From positions 570,005 through 634,004 of the forward strand of contig VWZF01005999.1 of the NCBI GenBank assembly GCA_013396755.1: DNA of 64,000 nt. The letters run 5' to 3'. The notes under the pieces are model-generated. The model saw only the letters and a list, made by a program, of their open reading frames with translations, was not told the origin of the DNA and searched no databases. Source of the DNA: Sclerurus mexicanus. Its lineage: Eukaryota; Chordata; Aves; Passeriformes; Furnariidae. Positions 49,101 through 58,100 of this stretch are shown here, piece after piece; position 1 is the first letter of the stretch; every line of letters begins with the position of its first letter. The position numbers and the translations under genes are program-made.

Positions 49101-52100
49101 GAGACAACAACACTGCCAGGATCACCCCAGAGTGTCCATCACTTACTCTGTGCTGTTCACACCACTCAGCCTGGGCTTCAGAGGGTCTGGCTGGTGCTCA
49201 TTTGCACAAGCAACATCTGGGGACAATTAAGTCCTCTGAAGATCTGCCCCCAAGTTTGAATAAACGTCCGTCCTTCTGAGAGACACATCCACTTCTCTGC
49301 CCAGAGCTTATGCAACGTGCTGGCAGCACCCACACCCAGGGCTGCTCATTGCCACTCAGGCTGTGGTTTGGGTGACTCTCAGCAGCTCTTTCTCTTCTGC
49401 CATCTGTTGTAAATAAATAAATTTAGTTAAGTAATAAAGTAATTTAGGAGAAGTATGTTAGTAAATAAAGTAATTTGGGGGGTTTAATGAGCAAAGCGGG
49501 ACAGCAAATGAAGTGGGTCTTGCTCAACATCATCAGGCTTAAATTATGGGCACAAACCAGTGCACTCTCCATGGGAAAAGGCAAGGAGCAGACATGGGAC
49601 ATGCCCCACGCCCCTGCAGTGCTTCCCATGTGAGGAGGGTTTTCCAGCATAGGTTAAGAGCAAGGGGTTTCCTCTGAAGCTGGTCCAGCCTGGGGTCCTG
49701 GGGCCTCTTTTTGTGGGTGCAGCTCTCAGCAAACCTTGGGGGGAGCTTCAGAATGAATGACCAAGCTCACAACAAGATTCCTAAGAAATAAACACTCCTG
49801 GGACTAACCTGGGAGTCGATCACTCTTCAATAAACACAGAAACAGGTGGTGTCCAAATCAATTACAACGGGCTTAGAGGTGTTTGCCCATCATGGGAAGG
49901 GTGAAGTGATGGCACTGCAGGATCTCACCATCAGTGCCCAGCCAGACCTCGAAGATCCTGGGCACAGAACAGCTGAGCTTCAGCAGAGAATCATGGAATT
50001 TCCTGAACTGGAAGGGACGCACAAGGACCATCCAGTCCAGCTCCTGACCCTGCACAGACACTCCAACAATCCCACCCTGTGCCTCAGAGTGTTGTCCAAA
50101 CCCTCCTGGAGCTCTGGCAGCCTTGGGGCCGTGCCCACTGCCCTGGGGAGCCTGGGCAGTGCCCACCACCCTCTGGGGGAAGAGCCTTTCCCTGAGATCC
50201 AACCTGACCCTGCCCTGGCACAGCTCCAGCCATTCCCTGGGTGCTGTCCCTGCTCACAGGGAGCAGAGGTTGGAGCTGCCTCCCATGAGGAAGCTGCAGA
50301 CCCCAAGGAGGTCTGTTCTCAGTCTTTTCCAAGCTGAATGAGACAAGTGACCTCAGCTGCTCCTTATATAAGACTTCCCTTCAAGGCCCATCTTCACCAT
50401 CTTCATGTCCCTCATATTGTGGCACCCAAAACTGTCCCCAGTACTCAAGGTGTGGCCACAGCCCAACTTCTCAATCAGGGCTGAGCTTTCAGCACAGAAA
50501 AGTAATGACCAGAAGAGCAGAACTGTCACACCAGGGAGGAACAACTCCTGTGCACAGCCACGGGCTCCAGCTCTCGGCAAGATCAGCTGCCACAATCTCC
50601 TGTCTCTGCTCTCTGAGCAGGTTTTCATATTCAAGCTCTTATCAGTCTGTTTTGCCAGCACAGCACGACGCGTGTCTGTGCAGCAGTTCCTCTGCACACG
50701 AGTGTTTCCCAATATCCAAGGGCAGAAATCAGCTGGGGGAAGTGAGGTCTGCAGGTGTGTTTATTGAAAGGAACTTTTGCAGAAGCCCCCGCAGGTTTGC
50801 AGCCCCATCAGAGGTGACTGATGCCTCGAGTCCGTCAGACTCTGGGAATGACGGATCGAGCACAGCCCCAAAATTCCGTGCAGCGAGGAACTTGGGAAAC
50901 TAAAACGTGATCCTATTTTCTTCTTTTCTGAGGCAGCACAAGGGTTTGTTATTCTCTCCCTAAAGAAAGGGCAGGGCAGGGGTGATTAAAGCTGAGCTTT
51001 CAGGCGGCAGCAGCAGATCCAGCGCTGTCCTGCCGGGTCGGACGCCTCCGTAAATAAACCGGCTGCAGACAGGGGAGCTCCTGTCTCCCGCAGGAGACGT
51101 GATATGGGCAGTGGATTTGCCACACATATTTCACATCATCGGCAATAACCCCGAGAGCAAATAAAAACAACCCCGAGGAAGCCGATCCCGGCGGGATTTT
51201 GGCAGCAAACGCCGGATCAGGCACCGCGTGTGTGGCAAGAGCTGCTTGTTGTGGGGGCGACTCGGGGGTTCCTGCCCACAGGGTTGATGTGGTGTCGGCT
51301 CCTGCTGGAGACAGCGTGGGAATTTCAGCTCCGGAGGAGGAGACGTTCACATACTTTCATGGAATTGCCTCATTCCCAAGGGGTGCTGGTGAGCCTGGAG
51401 CCCCCTGGGCTTGTGAATGCTTGTACTGCAGGGCACTTATCGAGACCGGATTCGCTCTGCCCTTTCACGGCCTGTTCACACAGCTTTGTAACATCCTCCT
51501 AAACCAGACGCATTTTGCTCTCCTCACTACTCCTTCAAGTGACTTTTCATCCCCAGCAGATGTTGGCAGTTCACTGCCCAGGGGCCGGGGGGCAGCCCAG
51601 GACCCAGCGCTGAGAGATCTCCCCACCATGAGAGGTGACCATTCGCCTCTGCCTCTTCTCCTCCACCTGCCATCAGCACCCAGCCCATGCCAGGACCTTT
51701 GCCCTCTGTTCTCTCAATTTCCTTAAAACTTTTGGTAAGGATTCTCTGAAAAGCCTTTAGAAATCCAAGCAGGCTTTATCAGCTGGATCACCCACGTGCT
51801 TGTCGGCCCTTTCCGAGGTCTCCAGAAGGCTGATGAAGCACCATTTCAGTTCAGTCGGTGAAAACCTGGTGCTAATAATGCCAAGATCATGGGTTCAATC
51901 CCCTGCATGGGCCGTTCGCTTAGGAGTTGGACTTGAAGACCCCTGTGGGCCCCTTCCAGTTCAGAACATTCTGTGATTCTGTGATTTTTACCCAGGGCAG
52001 CCACGTTAGCTCTTCTCAAGTTGGTCCAAGTTGCCTGGGTGTCCATTCACTTCCATCCGCACCCTCCTGGTGCAGGTTTGAGCCCTCCTGACTGGCCCCT

Positions 52101-55100
52101 CCACACTCCTCTGACACACCTGGGAGCCTGATCAGCCCAAGGAACCACGACCTTCTCCTCCTGAAGCCCCACCTGAACACTGGGCTGCCCCTTCTCGCAC
52201 AGGTCCTTCAAGGACGGTGAGACCTGCACTTCATACGCCTCCCTGCAGCCTCAGGAGGAGAGCTGGGCAGGGATTTGGGCAGGGAGTGGAGGGGAGGAGG
52301 CTGCTCGGGGGTTTCTCCCCTGCAGCCCCTCTCCCCCCACGTGGGACGGGGCACCTGGGGCATCTCCCTGCGCTCTGCCCCGGCCCTCGCAACCCACCTG
52401 CCTCTGTCTGGAGCACGGGCACAGCTCTCGCAGGGCAGCAGTGCCCTCTAGTGCGGGACCGGAGCTGGCTCGCCCTCACCCCAACCTCGGTGAGAAAGGG
52501 ACCCCAAAGCTGAGCCCAGACCCGACCCCGGGTTGCAGAGAAGGTGCCCTCCCTTCCCACGGGCCACCTGCACTGCCCGGGCTGGGGCTTTGCCACGGCA
52601 GTGGCAAGAGGGAAGAGGGACAGGGAGCAGTTGTCTTAAAAGTTGTCAAACGCTTCACCAAAATTCAGGTTACTTTAATGTTTTCCAGGACGTGTGAGGT
52701 TTCAGCATTGTTATGGAAAATCCCTTCGTTTCATTTGTTTCTGGTTTTGCACACTTGACGTCTGGGAAGAAAAGCAGGTGAGGAGTGTCTTCCATCCAGT
52801 GTCACTGCCAAGTTACATAATGCCAAAACATGTCACACCAGCAGGATGTCACAGCAGAAACCCAGATCATCTCCTGAAGGAGAAACTTCACTGGGAAGAG
52901 CCCAGCCCATGTGGAAAGGCTTCCCTAAGGTCAAAGGATGGCGGGTGCACCGCTGGCATCACAGCAGGGCAGAGCTGGGTGCCGAGTCACCTCCACCCAC
53001 TGTCTCCCCTGGCAGCCCTGGTGTCACAGGGACTGCAGGGTAGGGCTGCGTCCTGGGCTGTGCCCTCTGGAGTGGTTTCACCCCAGCTGGCAGCCAAACA
53101 CATTCCCCCACCAGAAGGGTCAGGGAGAGAAGGAGAAGGGTAAAAGCTGGAAAGCTCATGGGTTGAGATACAGGCAGTTTGATAGGGGAAGGGGAAAGCA
53201 AAAGCCACTGACACAAGCAAAGCAAACCACAGGATTGATTCCCTGCTTCCCATGGGCAGCAGGTGTCCAGCACCTCCAGAGAGCAGGGTTCCATCCCACA
53301 CAACAGTGGCTTGGGAAGATAGAATCCATCACTTGAGATGTTCCCCTTCCTGTTCTGTCTTCCCTTCACTCTGTGTACTGAAGGTGATGCCATGTGGTCT
53401 GGAACACCCCTGGGTCAGCTGGGTCCCCTGTCCCGGCTGTGTCTCCTCCCGGCCTCCCGTGCGCTCCCACCTTCCTCACCAGGGTGGTCCCACGGGAAGC
53501 AGGAGAGGCCTCGGCTCTGTGTAAGCTCAGCAATAACAACAACATCTCTGCAGCATCATCACTGCCTTCAGCACAGACCCAAACTGGGGAGGAAACCAAC
53601 TCTGCCCCAGCTGAAAGCAGCACACCCCTGGGTAGAGCGCTTGGCACAGGGCAGTGCAGGCTCGAGGTGTCACCCTCTTGAGGGCAAGTCCCTCACCCCG
53701 CACGGAGCTTTGTTGAGATGGGCATATTGCCCATGTTGCCACCTGGCTCAGGGCAGAGACCTTCAGGAGCAACAACTGGAGTCACTCAGGACCCGTCTTG
53801 CTTTGTGCTGGTGCTGATAATTGCAGAATGGTACAAACTCTCCATACAGGCTGGTAACATCACACAGGGATGTGCCCTCCAGGGCGTTTGGAGGGTGGGC
53901 ACCAATGGGCATCATCAGGAGTTTTTCATAGCACAGTTTAGTTTGGAAAGGGCATTTAAAGCTCTTGCAGTGATGAGCAGGAATATCTTCAACGGGATCA
54001 GGGTGCTCAGAGACCCTGTCCAACCTGACCCGGAATGTCTCCAGGGATGGGGCAGCCACAGCTTCTCTGGGCAACCTGTGCCAGGGCCTGCCCACGCTCC
54101 TTGTAATAAACTCCTTCATATCCAATTTAAATCTCCCTTCTTTTAGCTTTGGGGTGTTTTGGTTTTCTTTGCCATGTCAAGGGCCGGGTGTGATGCTGGA
54201 AGTGGGCATTCCTTAGTTATTGGAAAGGGAAGACCTTCAACCCCATGGCCAGGCAGGCCAGGCTGCAGGGCGGTGTTTTCCTGCAGAGCACCTGTCTGGA
54301 GATATTCTCCTCTGCCCCCAGAGCCCGACCCCAGAGCTGTGCCAGCACCAGGTCAGTCAGGATGGGGTAAAAGCAGCCTTTCCCCACAGGATAGGGATGA
54401 TTTGTCTCCACTGATTCTTGACAACTCCTTCAAACTCAGTCTGCTTTCAGAGCAAATGCTAATTTTCTTTCTTTTTTTGTCTTCTTTTTCCTTTTTTTTT
54501 TTTCTTTCTTTTTTCCCCCCTCCTAAATCAGAGCAAATTCTAGTCTGCTTTCTGGTTTGTGAGCTGTTTCTCTGTGGATATTTCTAATTCCCCTCCTTAT
54601 CCAGCTGAGGCAGGGCAGATGCGAGGTCCTGTGCTCATGAGGTTGTGCTCATGCCTTGGCATCCTTGGTGCCATCCTGGCACGAGGGATGTTGGCATATC
54701 CCTCAGGCAGTCTGGACAAGCCAATTTCTCCCTCTCTGCCTCATTTGCAAAGTGGAATGATGGCCTAGTCCCAAACTGGCCCCAAAGTGATTCTCTGCAG
54801 CAGAGATCCAAGGGCTTTAGCAGAATTCCCTTCAAAAGCCCCCACATGGAGCTGCCCTAAATGACACCATTTACACTAATATGGCAGCAGCCATGAAAAT
54901 TGCATTTTCCCAGTTGCTGGCTCCTCCTGAATTTGGGAGCATGTTAATTTTCTAGAGCAGCTAAATAGTTTCCTCTGATGATTAAAAAATGAATAATAAT
55001 AGCAGTGCCCGCCTTCCCGAGGCTCGTGTCGGACTTACCAGCAAGAAATTAAACACAGTAGGAAATTCCTTGAAAGAGTTGGAAAACAAATGATTGATAT

Positions 55101-58100
55101 GATCTCTCCCTCCCTCCCGGCTCTGTGATCTGCTTTTAGAATGATTATTAAACACAGGGAAATTCATTTGGTGCTGTAACATGAACAAGACAAATTACAG
55201 TCTCTGGAGCTCAGTTAATTGCTAAAGAACATACTGACCCTCTGCGGGTTCATCAGTTATGGCAAGTCATGAATGAACGCCTGGGTGTGGGGCTGGGCAG
55301 GACCCGTGCCCTCCCACCGCCTGCAGGGACAGGGCCACCTCAGCCCCGGGGCCGGGGGGTACAGGGTGGAAACAAAGCCCCTGCACCACCTCAGTGGGCA
55401 AAATAAAATGATGTGGATGCCCAGGAGCCACGGAAGGGATGAGCAGCTGGCGATGAGGCTCTCACTGCTAAGACGAGTCTTCCTGAGGTGGAATTATCTC
55501 CCCAAACTTCAGATCTCCGGAAATAACCTGGATTGCCCATTGGTTCCCCCACACCCAGCAAACCCCGCAGGAGCTCCAGTCCCTGCCCTACCCAGGAGCA
55601 GCACCTGCTCTGGCACCTTCCCCAGGGTTTGCCTGTGCCGAGGATCCCAAATCTCATGGCAAGCTGACTTTCAAAGACCACAAGATTGCCCTGAAAATCC
55701 CTGGGTAATAAGTAGGGATGGGGGGGATGTCCAGGCCAAATCCAGCTGATAGTTCTGAGTTTTTTGGTGTCATCACAGAGGTGGGAGTTGGAGATTCACT
55801 TGCGGGCTCTGAATGCTCAGCTGTGCAGCACAGGAGTCATGACAAACCCCTGAGTGCTGGCAGGGCTGCACGAGGTGTCACAAACAGAGCCATTGCTCTC
55901 TTTTCATCAAAACATGTCGATTTACTTTTTTCTTTTCTTCTTGTTCCCCATTCCGTTGTATTAGATCGAGATGTAAAATTATTAATAGAATAGTCCATTA
56001 ATTTTATGATATTTCATTATTCAATTATTTCCTCCATTATTCTTCCACATTAAATCTGAATAATTTATTCAGTGAATTTTGCAAGCAAAATGTTCAATGC
56101 ATAATTTTCTCCTTTGTTAATATTCTCCCAGTTCTAATTGTCCATGAGAATTTGATCTAATGCTCTGCAGAGGAGCAGCCCTAAGACAAAAGACCCAACA
56201 CAGTGCTGTGCTCAGCACGACTGGTGGTGGCTGTTCCCCATTTAGGCTCTCAGTTCGCCAAATGTGTGCTGGCAATTCAGCAGGAGCGACAGGCTGTGCC
56301 TGGCACGTCCCGTGGTAGCTCCCACTGCGTGTGAAGTGGTGCCATTCCATTTGGGAATGGAGGGCAAAGCCTTGGGAACAGCAGAGGAGGGAACTGTTGA
56401 TGTGCGCGACCCTTCTCCCAGCGAAGAGCTCTCACCGAAGTGGGGACAGCAAAATGAGACAGAAACAACTCCTGACCCACGCTGTGTGTCCGGTGGCTCA
56501 TCCCCGCGGGGAAACCTCGGGAAGAGCAGTCACTTGGCTCACCAGGCTTCCCTGAGGACAACTTCTGCACACTGAGTGCACCCTCAGCCCATGTTGGAGG
56601 CCAAACCCACCTGCCATCGCTGAGCTCACATGGGGGCCTTTGACCTGCTTGCAGCAGGTGGGACATCCCAGCCAGCCCCACCTGTCCCTGGCACCAGCCC
56701 GTGGCCCCGTGGCCGTGGAGCTGCTGGAGTCCTGCAGCTTGGGTGGTCCTGTGGAACAGAAGATCATCACAGAAAGCCCTGAGCTGAAAGGGACCCACAA
56801 AGACCATCCAGTCCAACTCCTGGCCCTGCACAGACACCCCAACAATCCCACCCTGTGCCCCAGAGCATTGTCCAAACCCTCCTGGAGCTCTGGCAGCCCT
56901 GGGGCCGTGCCCACTGCCCTGGGGAGCCTGGGCAGTGCCCACCACCTTCTGGGGGTAGAGCCTTTCCCTGAGATCCAACCTAACCAACCTGTTCCTGAGA
57001 TCCAGCCTAACCGAGCTCTGAATGGGCACGCCCAGCCCAAGGAGAGGTGCAGGAGCAGCTCAGGGTGTGATGGGCAGTGACTCCCCTCCTGCGCATCCCA
57101 AGCCCTTCCCTTTGGGAAGCAGGAAGCACCAGCACAAGGCAGTGAGGATGTTAAGGGCAGGATGAGCATCATCTGTATTTGGCTTCACAAGAACTCACAA
57201 TTAGCCAGGAGAGAGCAGCTCTTTCTTTAGGTCATTCAGACCATTTGACTTGGCCAACACTCTGAGGGACAGGGTGGGATTGTTGGGCTGTCTGTGCAGG
57301 GCCAGGAGCTGGACTGGATGGTCCTTGGGGGTCCCTTCCAGCTCAGGAGATCTGTGCCACCATGTGTCTGTGTCAGGATGGGCTAACAGCCCCCCACAGG
57401 TACAGCTGCCTTTCCCCCACGAGGAGCCTGTGTAGGTGAGCGGAGACCACAGCGAGAAGGCAGAACTGAGGTGATTTACATCCTGTGGTGAACAACATCA
57501 GCGACTGCTCCACAAACACACAGGTCAAGTTTGAGCTCCAGTTAAGGTTTGTTTCCGGTGTTCTACTGTGCTTTTTCCAAAAGAACCCTCGCTCTGCCGG
57601 GGATCTCCTTGCAGTCACCAGTTTGCTGGGAGCTGTTCTACTCTGGGATGCAGGGCCAGAGCTAAGGAGCGTGAGAGAGCAGCAGCACAGTGAATGAAGG
57701 GTAGAAAACAGCAAATAAGGGACTTTTATGTTAGAATTATCTTTCAAGCCAAAATTTTGGGGAACTTCAGAAATTCACCATCACTTCTGTGAAAGCCACA
57801 GCCATTGCTGGGATGTTTTTAGCCAATATGGTGAACTCACAGTTTCCCAAAGGAAAATCACAAGGAAACTGAAAACCACTGACCAGCCAGTCCCCCCCAG
57901 TTGTTCCTCAGCTCAGCTGCTTGTGCTGCCTTAGAGATGAGATCCAGCCAAAATGGGACACAGCAACTCCACCCTGAGAGACTGACTGAGCCACCACGAG
58001 CTCAGTGTTGGCGTCGCCACAGCTACAATTCAGGGAACAGCATTTTTCCTACCCTGGTCAATAAATCAGTGGTAGAAACTGATAAGATGAAGTGGTAAAA

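Noticed and set aside
50560..50720. Coiled-coil-like minus-strand reading LEYENLLREQRQEIVAADL
   Set aside because: Two stops directly before it, a poor acceptor and no donor; it does not fit the gene model.
52674..52764. Plus-strand open block between TTTTCCAG and GTGAGG
   Set aside because: Mirror of minus-strand exon 5, whose reading is more protein-like and joins exon 4 in phase.
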